From Tamarix chinensis (taxonomy: Eukaryota; Streptophyta; Magnoliopsida; Caryophyllales; Tamaricaceae): a stretch of DNA of 64,000 nucleotides. The notes beneath the pieces were generated by a model. That model was not told the origin of the DNA. It saw only the letters and a list, made by a program, of their open reading frames with translations, and ran no database searches. Numbering within the stretch: position 1 is the first letter of the stretch; every line of letters starts with the position of its first letter. The stretch covers positions 84,557,672 through 84,621,671 of the forward strand of contig CM060180.1 in the NCBI GenBank assembly GCA_030549775.1, given 5' to 3'. Positions 24,201 to 36,429 of this stretch are shown in pieces. The translations under genes were made by a program, and so were the position numbers.

Positions 24201-24300
24201 TGGTAGTAATATCCCTATAATTCATAGTTTTGTTATTTCTTTTTTACTAAACCTTTTTATTAGATGAAACTTTTATGTAATGAATTTTGGGGGTGTTACA

Positions 24301-25885
24301 CTAAGGGGAAAATTGGATTATGTGAGAACCCTATATAGGTGTATTGAATTAAAAAGGCTTATTGCTTGTTGTGATATTATTGTAGCCCCTTATGTGACAT
24401 GATATTATCAAGCTAATAAGATTCTAATCACCTAAAGTGAAACAAGTAGCATGAAAGGTCTAGATTATTCTCTCCTCAATTAGCTACTAGGGGTTATTCT
24501 ACCTTTTGGTATTTTTTCCTTCAGCGGAGATCCTAACTGATCCTAGAATGCTCATAGATCTTGGTGCCTTTCCTACTCTAGACACTAATGATGTACTAAG
24601 GGTTATCAATCCTAAAGGGTCTTGTCATGATAAGATGGTTATTTGGCATAAGCTAGGAATTATGTCCATCATGTTACTTTGGTAGAAACCTTAACTTATG
24701 TCCCTAAAGATACTTGGCATGAGCCAAGACTTGATGTCCAGTTATATAAATGAAATCTATGTTACTGATAGGCCATGGGAATAATCCCACCTATTACTTA
24801 ATAACTTTGGGTAACTATATACTCACTTACTACTCAAGCACTTTATAAAGGAATTCTATTTTTACCTACAGAAAAATAGTGACCATATGAGATCTAATAA
24901 GGAAGTACCTAGCCAGTTCTTGTTATATGATTATGATTATTTTACTAATAGGATACTTAATTTTCTCTATTAATTCTTAAGAACTCATATCTCAATGAAC
25001 TATGAATATGTGGTATAACTCATACTCACTTTCCTAGAATTTGACGATGATCATATGGTTCTCTTAAATGGCTGTTGTGGCACATTCCTATGTTCCAGCA
25101 TATTTCAAATAAGTTATTACATGATCTACTGCTATTACGATCATGATCCATCCTAGGTTAGATAGTTGTCATTGTAACCCTAATTTCCCATTACCTTATA
25201 AGTTATACTCTAACCACTACCGAATGGATAATGCATGTAATTCATCTTCAAAAATAGAAATGGATCCAATCATATTATATGACCTAAGTGATTGTACATG
25301 AATAAAAGAGTATGAAATTCCTATTCATATTTTGGTAAGTCGCACCATGAGTGTCCTGTTGGTCTTGCTTGTTCCAGGATCTATATGATGGTGATAGATT
25401 GGTTTTCTCAGTATGTTGGTATAGTGATGGGGTTGTTATTTCAAGCCCCTAATCAATTCCTTGGAGGAAGAGTTTTTTTGCATATTTCCTATAGATGACA
25501 AGCGAGTGGTCCACCCTCATCTCCATAATGTTAGGTTAGGCATTCACGTTAACTTTTTCTTTGGGCCTTGAGTGACCAAGGTGTATCTTGTTTAAAACGA
25601 TTTGCTTTAGTTAAGCATATTCTACATACATACTTTATACAAATTTTTGACTTATGTAGTCCTGGGTTGTAAACATTGATTATCTTATCTTGCGCACTCT
25701 AGTTTTCCATTTTTTTGGTTAATCAGATACTTAGCCTTGTGTCTAATATGAGGTACACTATGAAGTACCTCTCTTTTATTCAATATGTTAGTAGCACCCC
25801 ATTTTTCATATATTGGATTTGGATTTCCACTTTTGCAATGTTTTTAAAATGAAATATCTCTATAGTGAAAAATGGGGGAGTTATA
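24301..25885 (+). mobile_element. LTR-H, second part, to its 3' end
   Basis: Continues LTR-H after LTR-E. It shares a block near 24530-24640 with LTR-I (about 26085-26150) and with the reverse complement of LTR-G (9420-9480). It ends GGGGGAGTTATA at 25885, a decayed form of GGGTGTTACA, preceded by a stretch resembling the ends of LTR-I and LTR-G. No coding sequence. Its sequence from about 24312 restarts at 25886, so LTR-H and LTR-I are tandem partial copies. Confidence 0.55.
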
Positions 25886-26208
25886 GATTATGTGGTTGTA
25901 GTACTTGGAAATTACATGGGCCTTATCTGTTAACATAAACTTGGAAAATAACACACTAATAACTTAATGTCAAAGATGAACAAGTAGTGTAGATGTGTAT
26001 GTTACTCGATCCTTGACTAGCTACCAAGAGTTAGGCAACCTTTAAGCACTTTTTTGTGCCTTTGGTCTTTGCCTTCATGAGGGATCCTTATAGATCCTAG
26101 TGCCTTACACACTCTAAAAATTAATGATGTAATACGGTATATAAAACTAGAGGGTTAAGTAACATGCTTTTATTTTGGATTTAGTCAAACTTTATATCCT
26201 TTGGTGGT

Positions 26209-27615
26209 TGATAAGTATGACTTTTTCATCTTATTTCTAAGGTGTATAACAGTTATACCTCAAATTGCAATTGGAATTCTCCCTTTTTTCTCTTTTTACA
26301 GCCTTTATGTTGTGGAAATTTTTAGGATCTCAAGCAACAAAAAAACCATGAAGGATGGAAAAAATAATAAGCTTAAAGGGATAAGAAAGGAGCAAAGAGG
26401 AGAAAAAGTTAAAGCGGAAAGAGATTTAGAGCTAAAATATAAATTCTGGAATAAAATGAAAGAAAACAATGCATATTCAAAGTATATGGGCCTGAAATAA
26501 GTGATACTTAGACCTTGAAAAAATATGAACTGTGAAAAGCTTCCAACATCAAAGTTGTAGAGTTTTTTAATATCTTTCTAACGCATCTAAAATTAGTTTA
26601 ATTAGAGTTATGATTAAAATTTTATGGTCAAAATACTCATCATTATCAAAGCTGATATGGGAATCCCGTCTTTATCAATACCCTAGGGATCCGATAGGCG
26701 GTAGTATTTAAACTCTCATTCTAATTTCTTATAGAAGAAGCCTCCACTACCTCTCTCTTCTCTCTTCTCTATCCTCTTCCTCAATTCATCAAAATCTCTC
26801 TTGTAAATTAGATACCGAGGTGCAAGAAGTTAACCATTTGTATTAATTTGTGAACATCAATGGTATTATCTAATGATCTTTTCTCTATCTACGGAATAAC
26901 TTGTTGTTTTTACTTTTCTTGATATGAATTTCGTAGGCTATATCTTGTGCTAAGGTTAAGGGGAATTTCCCCAATCCAAATATGTTGAATTATTGCATCC
27001 TTTTTTATTCAATTCATGATCTATGTGTTGTATTATTGATTGATTGATGGATTATAGAACCACGACCAGGTTCCAATATTCGGTGTGAGAAATATTTGTA
27101 TCATTGAGAGTTAATCTGGTATTAGACCCAATATCACAAATAGAGATTAAATTGTAGGTCGATAGATGATCAATTTGATCTCTACGATAATAAAGGAGGA
27201 AAGTTTGTGGACTTTAATGCATTATATTCTATTAGACTCTATGCTAGAGATAGTTAGGGATATAGATATGTAATAGGATGGTTGTAGCTTGAGAAAGCAC
27301 AATACTTTCTATCCTTGTTGGCATGATTGATTATGATTGTTGAATGATTTTGTGAAGTGATATTCGATTACATATGAGGATCAGGGGCGATGAACTGGAA
27401 ACTTAGCTCTTCTATTTACTTGAGTCACTTGAGTGATATCTTTCTTTCTTTCTAGCTTAGTTAGTTATTTTAGCTTATAATTCATTATTTCATATAATCT
27501 CGTTGTCTAGACATAGATAAGTTATATCATTGTCCTTTTGGTCATTCACCAATCCCTTTGGGATTGACCTAGAATACTACTCCGACCCCGTGCAATTACA
27601 GGTAGGAAAGTTTCA
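26209..27615 (+). repeat. 5' LTR of the Athila-like element (1407 bp)
   Basis: Starts TGATAAGTATGAC and ends TTTCA just before the primer site. It aligns throughout with the 3' LTR (about 1415 bp without LTR-D), including a shared block ending GACCCCGTGCA near both 3' ends. The two LTRs differ by many substitutions and small indels, so the insertion is not recent. Confidence 0.85.
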
Positions 27616-27621
27616 AGTTTT

Positions 27622-27639
27622 TGGTATGATTGTCGGGGA
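27622..27639 (+). promoter_or_regulatory. primer-binding site of the Athila-like element
   Basis: TGGTATGATTGTCGGGGA resembles TGGCGCCGTTGCCGGGGA, the complement of the 3' end of plant tRNA-Asp, which is the usual Athila primer. Most differences are C-to-T or G-to-A, including at CpG positions, as expected from deamination of methylated DNA. Confidence 0.75.
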
Positions 27640-27789
27640 TGGACAGTGAGTGGCATTATGACTCAAGGAATTTATTGTGATCTGGACATTTTATTTTATT
27701 TTCTTTTATTCTTGAATTTTTTATATGGTTGACTAATCTTCGGTGTAGGAGTTTTAATTTAGTGCAGGTACACTATTGCATGACCCCCG

Positions 27790-29290
27790 TGCTAGTGGGG
27801 GTGAGTTAGTGCCACTTGATCCCGAGATTGAGAGAACCATCTCACATTTACGTGGGTCTCACTCAACAAGCATTAAAATGGAAAACAACCCTCCACCCCA
27901 TGGTGGACAAATCCCACAACAAGGGCACATCCTACTCTAAGAACAAGCTCTTATCCAAGAGCAAGCTCCCATTCCTAAGTCTCTTCGGGACTATGCTACA
28001 CCTAGCCTTTATGGCTCAACCTCAAGCATACGAAGACCAGCTATACAAGCTAATAATTTCAAGATCAAGCCTAGCATCATCTAGATGCTACAAATGTTGG
28101 TTCAATTTGGAGGTAACATTAATTAACATCTCCACTCCCACATGGCCAACTTTGTAGAAATTTGTGATACTTTTAAGCTAAATGGTGTTTCTAATGATGC
28201 AATTAGGCTTAGATTGTTCCCTTTTTATTTACATGATAAGGCTAAGAGTTGGTTACACTCGTTAGCCCCAGGTTCTATTATTACTTGGGACAATTTAATG
28301 AAGTCTTTCCTTTCTAGATATTTTCCACCATCAAAAACCACAAAATTAAATAATGACATGGCTACCTTTATGTAAGATGACCCTTAATCACTTTATGATG
28401 CATGGGAATAGTTTAAGGATTTCCTCAGGAAGTTTCCACATCATGGCCTACCTATGTGGCTTTAGATGTAAACTTTTTATAAAATTATCTCTACTACTGA
28501 TTGTTCTATAATAGATACAGCTACAGGAGGTACCATTGTGAACAAGACTCTTGAGCAGGTTTAGGAGTACATTAAGGGGCTAGCCTCGAATTCCCACCAA
28601 TGGCACTCCGAACATGCCCCATTATAAAGGACTCCGGGAATTCATTTTTTAGATTCCATCATGGCATTAGAGCCTAAGATTGATTTGCTTGCTAAGAAAT
28701 TTGACAATATCGGTAGTACTTCTTGTCTGCAGGTACAGGCTAATGAACCAATGTGTGATTTATGAGGTGGATCACACTTGAGTACAGAATGTCAAGTTGG
28801 GAATCCCTTCCAACAATCTTATGACCAAGTGAAATACAAGGGCAATAGTTACAGAAGACGAAACAACCCCTATTTAAATGTGTACAATCCTGGATGGAGA
28901 GACCATCCAAAGTTTAGTTGGAGAAATGAGACCTCTACAAAGCCTCCGAGATTCACACAATAATGACCAACACCTCTAGCTCCCTTACTACCCCAATATC
29001 CTCAATCTTTTTCCCTTGATGAGATGATGTCTAAGTTCATCACTTGCACCGAGATCACCTTTCAAAAAAATGATGCTCAAATTCATGCTCATCTTCAGAA
29101 ACAAGATTCCCTCCTCCAAAATCAGGATGCATCCATCAAGAACCTTGAGGCACAGATTGGGAAACTCGCTAATGCCATTTGGGAAGAGCACCTGACTCTT
29201 TACCTAGTGATACAATCATCAACCCCAAAGAGCTAATCAATGCAATAACCTTGAGGAGTGGGAAACCACTACCTGAACGATACCCTCAAG
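27790..29290 (+). pseudogene. gag pseudogene of the Athila-like element
   Basis: Encoded the structural capsid polyprotein. The best piece (28142-28375) has the retrotransposon-gag core with NGVSNDAIRLRLFPF, a WLHSL block and a WDNLMKSFLSRYFP block, as in Athila gag. Upstream (27990-28140) a frame containing RPAIQANNF continues it N-terminally with a shift. Downstream, 28770-28960 has a zinc-knuckle-like GGSHLSTEC preceded by a stop where a Cys would be expected. 29024-29236 reads as a coiled-coil-like segment, followed by an ELINAITLRSGK motif near 29230-29265. At least six stops and frame changes interrupt it, so no full-length product is possible. Confidence 0.85.
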
Positions 29291-29394
29291 AATCGAAGGA
29301 AGAAATGTAAAATCTTCTAAACAGAAAGCACCTGAAACACAACCGAATGCAATCCACACTTCACCTCAAGAGGTAAAAGCATATGTTTCCCCTC

Positions 29395-30235
29395 CTTTGT
29401 TTCCTGGTATGATTGTACAACGCAAATTAGATACTCAATTTGTAAAATTCCTTAATATGCTTAAGGAAGCGCACATTCACTTGCCTTTTCTTGACATTAT
29501 GGGATCGATGCCTAGTTATGGAAAGTTTCTTAAGAAAATAATCACTCACAAGAGGAATTCGGATAAGTTTGAAATAGTGAGCTTGAATGAGGAATGTTCT
29601 GCTATCTTATAGAACAAACTCCCTCCTAAACTCAAGGATCCAATAAGATTCACTATCCTATGTGTAATTGGGGATATAAAAAATGAAAAGGTGTTGTGTG
29701 ATCTAGGTCCTAGCAATAATTCGATGCCTTTTTATGTGTTCAAGCATCTAGGTTTAGGGGAACCAAAATTGACGCATATGTCCTTATAGTTGGCTGATCG
29801 ATTTATCAAATATCCTAGAGGTATTATTAAAGATGTTTTAGTTAAAGTAGACAAGTTTATCTCCTTCGTTGACTTTGTTGTGCTAGACATGAAAGAGGAA
29901 CACAAGTTCCCTCTAATTCTTGGTCGGTCTTTCTTAGCAACAGGATGCAATCTTATAGATTCGAAGAGGGAAAACTCATTCTTCATGTCCAAGGTGAAGA
30001 AGTAACCTTTAATGTTTTTAAGAGCAATAAATTCCCATCCGATGATATTACTTGCTATCATATTGATATCTTGGACAATATAATTGATGATTATTTTCAA
30101 GCAAGTGTTGTGCAGGACACCCTAGAAAGGTGTTTGGTTCAACAAGAAGGATGTGAGGAGGAAGAGGAAACAAAAGAGGTTGTTAAGTATTTTGCTACAT
30201 ATCCACCATATGGGTGTCACACCATGCTCCCATTG
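29395..30235 (+). pseudogene. aspartic protease region of the Athila-like element
   Basis: 29397-29612 corresponds to the linker before the protease. The catalytic segment lies near 29700-29720 and reads CDLGPSNNS, where Athila proteins usually have a DLGAS-type motif, so Asp is kept but the neighbouring Ala is Pro. 29790-30005 contains the ADRFIKYPRGII and VDFVVLDM blocks and the LILGRSFLATG flap-like region. The frame shifts near 29945-30005 and continues to 30238 with an acidic segment (EEEEET). Stops at 29610 and 29787 break the polyprotein. Confidence 0.8.
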
Positions 30236-30439
30236 TAAAGATTATAGAAGGACCAGATCCCAAAGCTTAAGCCATCTATTGAAGAACCTCCCACTTTAGA
30301 GCTAAGCCCGCTACCTCTACATTTAAAGTATGCATTTCTTTGTGAGAATCATACCCTTCCTATTATTATTTCTTCATCTTTAACTTAGTTGGAGGAAGAA
30401 AAACTGATGAGAGTGCTCTAGGAAAGAAAGCCTGCTTTT

Positions 30440-31110
30440 GGGTGGACCATTGCTGACATAAAGGCCATTAGCCCTTCCATGTGCATGCACAAAATCCTTA
30501 TGGAAAAAAACTATAAGAAAGTGATCCAACCTCAATGGCGATTGAACCCAACCATGCAAGAGGTGGTGAAAAAAGAGGTAAATAAGCTATTGCTAGCAAG
30601 TGTGATCTACCCAATTTTTTATAGCTCTTGGGTTAGCCTTGTCCAAGTGGTTCCCAAGAAAGGAGAGGTTATAGTAGCCAAGAATGACAATCAGGAATTG
30701 GTGCCTACTAAAACTATGACTAGTTGGTGTGTTTGTATTGATTTTAGAAATTTGAATGATGCCACTAGAAATACCACTTTTCCCTTCCTTTCATTGACCA
30801 AATGCTTGAACATTTGGCAGGGCATGACTAATTTTACTTTCTTGATGGTTGTTCTAGTTATATGCCAAATTCCTATTTCCCCTAATGAGCAAGAGAAGAC
30901 TACCTTCAGTTGTTCTTATGGCGCATGCGCATATAGATGGATGCCATTTGGTCTTTGTAATGCCCTAACCACATATCAAAGATGTATGATGGCTTTGTTT
31001 CATGATATGGTTGAAATATTTGCTAAAATTTTTATGGATGATTTTTTGGTCTTTGGGTCGTCATTTGATGCATGCTAAAATAATCTTGAACTTATTCTTA
31101 AGCTTTGTGA
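30440..31110 (+). pseudogene. reverse transcriptase fragment of the Athila-like element
   Basis: An open stretch of 199 codons (30479-31078) carries RT blocks in order: QWRLNP, SSWVSLVQVVPKKG, a CIDFRNLNDAT block, MPFGLCNALTTYQRCM and the catalytic FMDD (31031-31042). This is the palm and fingers region. The catalytic motif is intact, although a neighbouring block (CFLDGYSGYNQI in relatives) is changed to a Val-rich sequence around 30840-30870. It ends at a stop where the thumb should continue, and the next domain is reached only after a further stop near 31135. It cannot make a full polymerase. Confidence 0.88.
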
Positions 31111-31139
31111 GAATACAAATTTGGTTCTAAATTAGAAAA

Positions 31140-31855
31140 AATGCCATTTAATGGTCCAAGAAGGAATAGTTTTAGGGTATAAGATTTCACGGAAAGGGAT
31201 AGAGTTAGACAAAGACAAAATTGAAGTCATTGAGAAATTGCCACCCCTTACATATGTTAGAGATATACGTAGTTTCCTTGGTCATCCAGGTTTCTATAGA
31301 CGTTTCATCAAATATTTTTCAAAAATTTCAAAACCTCTTTGTGATATGTTAGCTAAGGATATGCCCTTTCACTTTTCTGATGCATGTTTCGTTGCTTTTA
31401 ACACTTTAAAGGCAAAATTTTGGATGCCCCAATTATTATTGCTCTTGACTGGAATTTTCCTTTTGAGATAATGTGTGATGCTAGTGATGTGGTTGTAGGA
31501 ACAGTGTTGGGGCAATGCAAGGATAAAATTTTTCATACTACCTATTATGCTAGCAAGACTTTGAACTCAACACAATTGATTTACACAACCGCTGAAAAAT
31601 AATTACTAGTTTTGGTTTTCTCCTTTGACAAGTTTTGTCCATACTTATTACTTAATAAGGTCATTGTCTTTACTGACCATGATGCCTTGAAGTATCTTTT
31701 TGTTAAGCAGGACGCGAGGCCTAGAATCATTCGGTTGATTCTATTGGTGCAAGAATTCAATTTGGAAATCAAGGATAAGAAGGGAAGCAACAACCAAGTA
31801 GCTTATCATCTTTCTCGCCTTCCATCCACCTCTGAGGTCAATCAAGGGACATAAC
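31140..31855 (+). pseudogene. RT connection and RNase H region of the Athila-like element
   Basis: 31151-31471 holds the thumb/connection segment with KGIELDKDKIEVIEKLPP and FLGHPGFYRRFIKYFS. RNase H follows in a shifted frame: CDASD near 31465, a TTAEK block near 31590, then FTDHDALKYLF (31670-31700) and the terminal HLSRLPS near 31805-31825. These contain three acidic residues expected of a retrotransposon RNase H. A one-base frame change near 31420 and a stop at 31600 interrupt it. Confidence 0.82.
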
Positions 31856-31859
31856 CTAT

Positions 31860-32153
31860 TCGTGACACAATTCCTAATGAGACACTCTATGTGGTTACAA
31901 ATCACCCTTGGTATGCTGATATAGCTAACTTTCTTGTAAATGGCATCTTACTCGATGAGTTTTCCTTTCATCAAAGAAGAAAGTTCTTACATGATTTGAG
32001 GTACTATATGTCGGATGATTCTTATCTCTATAGGATTTGTGCCAATCATGTCATTAGAAGATGCATCCCTGAGCATGAAATTCATTTGATGTTATCTCAT
32101 TTTCATAGTAAAGAGTGTGGTGGCCATTTTGGCCCCACCAAAACAACTGCCAA
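31860..32153 (+). pseudogene. integrase N-terminal part, 5' of the CACTA-2 insertion
   Basis: The reading frame 31891-32153 encodes the region leading into the integrase zinc-binding domain, with NHPWYADIANFLVNG, RRCIPEHEI and the His-containing LSHFHSKECGGHFGPTKTTA. The frame is cut at 32153, where CACTA-2 begins. The second half of the zinc-binding domain, with its Cys pair, resumes at 42782. Codons beyond 32153 read into transposon termini and are not element protein. Confidence 0.88.
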
Positions 32154-32560
32154 CACGACCCCGAAAAGGTGTTTTAATAACGGTTATTTTATAGTTTTAA
32201 TAATGGTTTTAAACCTTTATTAAACCTTCCGTTATTAAATCTTTAATAACGGTTCCTAACCATTACAAAAAAATTAAAAAAAACCCGCCAATATGAGCAT
32301 AAACTGTATATTTAATAACGGTTTTTACGAAACAACCGTTGTTAAAAAACGGTTTTAATAACAGTTACTACAAAAAATATTGTGAAAACATCATTGAATT
32401 ATGGTTTCAGACATTGATTACACATTTATTAAACCCTAATACGTATTAAATGAGCATAAATGTGAGATTAAATGTACATTTTTAATAATGGTTCTTATGA
32501 AAGCCGTTATTAAATTTGAGGTTTTAATAATAGTTTTTAGAAACGTTTTTGTAGTTTTGT
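32154..32560. repeat. left terminal and subterminal repeats of CACTA-2
   Basis: Many copies of TTTTAATAACGGTT and its reverse complement, some overlapping as near-palindromes, begin just inside the left terminus. They match the right end (42480-42778) and the end of CACTA-1. Confidence 0.8.
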
Positions 32561-32849
32561 TCCTACTCACACATACACAGTTGTATGTTCAAATAATTAC
32601 CAAATTTGCATTGTAAAACAACATCGATTGATAACAAATCTGCATTCACACCATAATTTGTCTAATTAACATGCATGTCTTAATACACCGGACATATATA
32701 TTCAAGAATCAAAATTAGTAGGTATACCACAACTTAGTAGCTCTACACCTGTAACATCCCCAAAATTCACTACTGAAAAATTTCGTTTTATTAAAAGATA
32801 ATAGCGGAAGCAGATAAACAAAACGTAAACTTTGGGAGTATTACCGCCA

Positions 32850-32895
32850 CACTTAGTACCAGACCGGTTGACTCATACCGTTCCAGTACCAAGTG
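32850..32895. other. conserved terminal stem-loop, LTR-C copy
   Basis: CACTTAGTACC (32850-32860) and AGTACCAAGTG (32885-32895) form the stem, at the same distance from the LTR end as in the other copies. Confidence 0.6.
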
Positions 32896-33202
32896 CTAAG
32901 GCTAAGAAAATGAAATACAATTCGAAAGACATTCAACATGCATAAATCAGAGTAAATTGCAAGCTTCAACATATTTAAATTAGAGTAGCGCATCAAATCG
33001 TTTTCAGGAAAAAAATCCACCAATGGTGGTTACTTTAACAACGTTAACATTTAAAACCGAGAAATTAAATGAGAAAGAGAAAAATCCATGATACCGGAAA
33101 ATTCCTTACTCTCCTTCCCGTAACCCACTTGAGTAGCACCTGAAAATACCTGCAAGGGCACTGCCCATTGAATAGGCAGGGGCCCCATAAAGGGAATCCC
33201 TT

Positions 33203-33218
33203 CAGTACTACGGTACTG
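33203..33218. other. CAGTAC/GTACTG hairpin, LTR-C copy
   Basis: CAGTAC-TACG-GTACTG, identical to the LTR-B copy. Confidence 0.6.
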
Positions 33219-33414
33219 AGTAACCCTTTAATACCACACTTAAAGATAGGCCCGCATACGACACATAATGCAAGCCACACACATATAAATAATGAGAGAT
33301 GCATACATAACAATGACAAACATAATACTTTATAAGTCACAATCGATACTTTGGGCCTTAAGTCATTATTCTGTCATTAATCCATCAATATCATATTTTA
33401 TATCAATGTGAGTA

Positions 33415-33875
33415 CGAGAACCCCACTATTATAGCCGGTGGACCGGAAAGTATATACTCAGGGCAGAACGCCTCTGACCACTATTATTGCCGGTGGACCA
33501 GAAGATAAACACACAGGGCAGAACGCACCTGACCACTATTATTTGCCGGTGGACCGGTCTGGCCCCGACTCACATGGTTTTCCACTATAAGTGATTAGTA
33601 TTTTTCCATAATCTTATTCCCATACACAGCTGATTTTATTGAGCTCGGGACCCCCACTATTTTGGCCGGTGGACCGGAATATATATAAAATCATCATCCA
33701 GGGCACAACGCTCTTGGCCACTACTATAACCGGTGGACCGGTACTCATAATCACACACCAGGGCAACACGCTCCTGGACCACTATTATAACCGGTGGACC
33801 GGTACACAATATCACATACCAGGGCAACATGCTCCTTGACCACTATTATAACCGGTGGACCGGTACGCAATATCA
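33415..33875. repeat. ACCGGT-rich minisatellite of LTR-C
   Basis: About seven units starting CCACTATTAT, with cores mostly reading ACCGGTGGACCGGT. The best-preserved array in the window, with units of about 55-61 bp. Confidence 0.87.
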
Positions 33876-34549
33876 TAATCATCTAGGCCCGGCTCATTAA
33901 TATTCCACTTTCAATTATCGTATCTTTCCTTTCTTTAATCAGCACATCAATCATATTTATTTGCCTCGATTGGGAGATCGATAACCCGGGACACAAAGGT
34001 ACACCGGTCGTACCGGTGCATATCAACTACTCAGTACCCTTTAACCATGAACCCAAGGACGCAAAGGTACCCTGGTCGTACTGGTGCATAAAGCTAACTC
34101 AGTACCCTACCGACAAGGACACCTAATCCATAAGTATGCATACCCCCTAACTAGGTTCGTAGAGCTAGGAAGAGTAAGATATAGGGCCTGGTTGGGGCAC
34201 AAAGGCACACCAGCAAATACCAAAATAATTGTGGACTAAACCACGTCCTTAGGGTAGCGACCCCTAAGGAGTCACCATTCCCGATCTCGAGGTCTTTCAC
34301 TTTAAGTAATAGTGTCTTAATTAAAGTGATCACAGAAAGCACGATAATCCGATATTTATTCACTTTCAATCGTTTCGATATCATTAATCGTTTCTTATTC
34401 AGAGGATTATCCAGGATGTCATAGAGAAACCATTAAGGCCATCCTAATTATCAAACACTCTTACTTGGCTAATGAGCATTATTTAATCATATTAATGTTC
34501 CACAATCTCAAAGTCGTGTTAGGTACAAATTACTCATTTGCCCTTTACT

Positions 34550-35760
34550 TATATAATTGTTAGGTATCCGTTCCTTACTTGATAAATTACCACATTACCC
34601 TTAAGGTTCCATAATTACCAAATTACCCCTTGTCCACTTTAGATTACCAAATTGTCTCCTACACTTTTTAGACCACCGTTCACCCCTTATAATTACTACA
34701 CTTGTCATATTTCCCTTTTGGTTGGTTATATTACCAAATCACCCTTCTCCTTTGTTATAATTACAAAACTGCCCTTGAGTTGGATAAATTACTAAATTAC
34801 CCTCCTTCATTATCATGATTACTATTTTTCCCCTTTAGTTGGTTAAACAATCATCACTTTACCCTTTTATCGGCTAAATTACCAAATTTCCCCTTTAGTT
34901 GAACAAATTATCAAATTGCCCTTCTCCTTTATCATAACTACCATTTTACCCCTCTCAATTATTTTAATTGCCATTTACCCTTTTTAATTATCACAAATCC
35001 CAAATTACTCTTCTTCATAATTACCAACATTAATTTACCCTTTTTCATAATCAAAATTACTATATTACCCTTCTCCATTATTAAAATTACTATAATGCCC
35101 TTTAATTGGTTAATTTACCAAATTACCCTTCTATAGTATCATACTTATCCAATTGCCCTTCTACAATCATAATTTAATTGCTAAATTATCTTTTATCGTT
35201 ATCATAATTACCAAGTTACCCCTTACTCCCAAGTTTACCATAATATCCTTTCATTTACAAAATTACCATTTTACCCCTTACATCCAATTTTACCATAATA
35301 TCCTCTTATTTATGAAAATTACCACCATACATCTTTTACTTTACAAATTACTATTTTACCCTTTCACATCCAAGATTACCATCTTTATCTTTCCTTACAT
35401 AATTACCATTTTGCCCTTCTTTTCCAATTTACCATATTACCCCTTTACTTATAAATTTCCACTTCGCCATTCACTTATAAAATTTACCATATTACCCTTT
35501 ACTTATGAAATTACGATTTTGCCCCTCTACCTCCAAAATTACCATAATGCCCTCCTTCATCCAAAATTACTATTTTACCCCTACTTCCAAAATTACCATT
35601 TTACCCTTCTTTCTCACAACTTACAATTTTATCCTTTACTTGTAAATTATCATTTGACCATTTAATCATAAAATTTCCATATTATTCTTTTATCTCAAAA
35701 ATTACCGAAATACCCTTTCCACTTATAAAATTTCCATTCAACCACTTTATTCACCATTTT
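34550..35760. repeat. ATTACC tandem array of LTR-C
   Basis: Same degenerate AAATTACCATTTTACCC-type repeat as in LTR-A and LTR-B. Open frames through it (for example 35153-35665) are repeat artefacts. Confidence 0.8.
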
Positions 35761-36366
35761 TATGAATTTACTAACACTACATAAAATAATGATATTAATA
35801 CTTCATTTTTATCATCTAAGTCCACCAACTTGTCATTTTTCAACATAATACTCATTAGCAACTACACACATTGATTTATTTATCTCATAAGCATAATTAC
35901 TAAAATACCCTTAAACAATAACATCATTCATGCATTAACAACATGGTACATCATAAACAAGTGTTTGACATTTCTATCCACATTCCAACTCCTTCTTTAT
36001 TTAACATACCTACATATAGCATAAAAGTTATCATGCTTTTTCTTTTTAACAAACAATATAAGAAACCATAAACATATCATGCTAAGCATACAAGACATGC
36101 ATAAAATCATACTAAACCCTAAATGTGCTAGCATGCGTTTTTCATATATTTAAGGGAGGATTAACGGTTACCTTAATCCCGCAAAATATCAAATCTTACC
36201 AAGCATATTTAGCAACTCAACACCTAAAAATAATGTCCATCATACTTATGTTAGAAATAAGAACCAAAGCATAAAACTTTATAAATTTTAATTAATAAAA
36301 CACTTAACATAAAATACCATTTTACCTTAAAATTTACCCAAGAAATTTTCAAAATAAATGGAAGAG

Positions 36367-36390
36367 CTCACGCTGCATGAGCAGCGTGAG
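36367..36390. other. perfect 10-bp hairpin in LTR-C
   Basis: CTCACGCTGC-ATGA-GCAGCGTGAG, identical to LTR-B at 21122-21145. Confidence 0.75.
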
Positions 36391-36429
36391 TTTCATGCAG
36401 AAAAGAGAGGGGCAAAGGCTGGAAGAGGG

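Larger units (their letters stand above)
14102..24300 (+). mobile_element. LTR-E: giant solo LTR in LTR-H, interrupted by LTR-B
   Basis: It begins TGAAATTCCCCAAAATCC (14102) and ends TTTTGGGGGTGTTACA (24300), the reverse of copies A-D. Removing LTR-B and its duplication (5046 bp) leaves 5153 bp. Flanking pentamers CTAAT (14097-14101) and CTAAG (24301-24305) agree at 4 of 5 positions. A clear TATA box on the plus strand (14942-14949) sets the orientation. Downstream are trinucleotide-rich sequence (15340-16300), the split site, an ACCGGT-type minisatellite (22990-23590), a perfect CAGTACA/TGTACTG hairpin (23758-23774) and the conserved terminal stem-loop (24155-24200). No coding region is present. 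Confidence 0.8.

Noticed and set aside
27622..27639. tRNA gene
   Set aside because: Only the 18-base complement of a tRNA 3' end is present, in the position of a primer-binding site; no cloverleaf.
32154..32223. Continuation of the integrase reading frame into 32154-32223
   Set aside because: These codons read through the CACTA-2 terminal and subterminal repeats; homology stops at 32153.
33415..33875. CRISPR-like array of regularly spaced repeats
   Set aside because: Repeat and 'spacer' are both repeated between units and between LTR copies, as in a minisatellite; the context is a plant genome.
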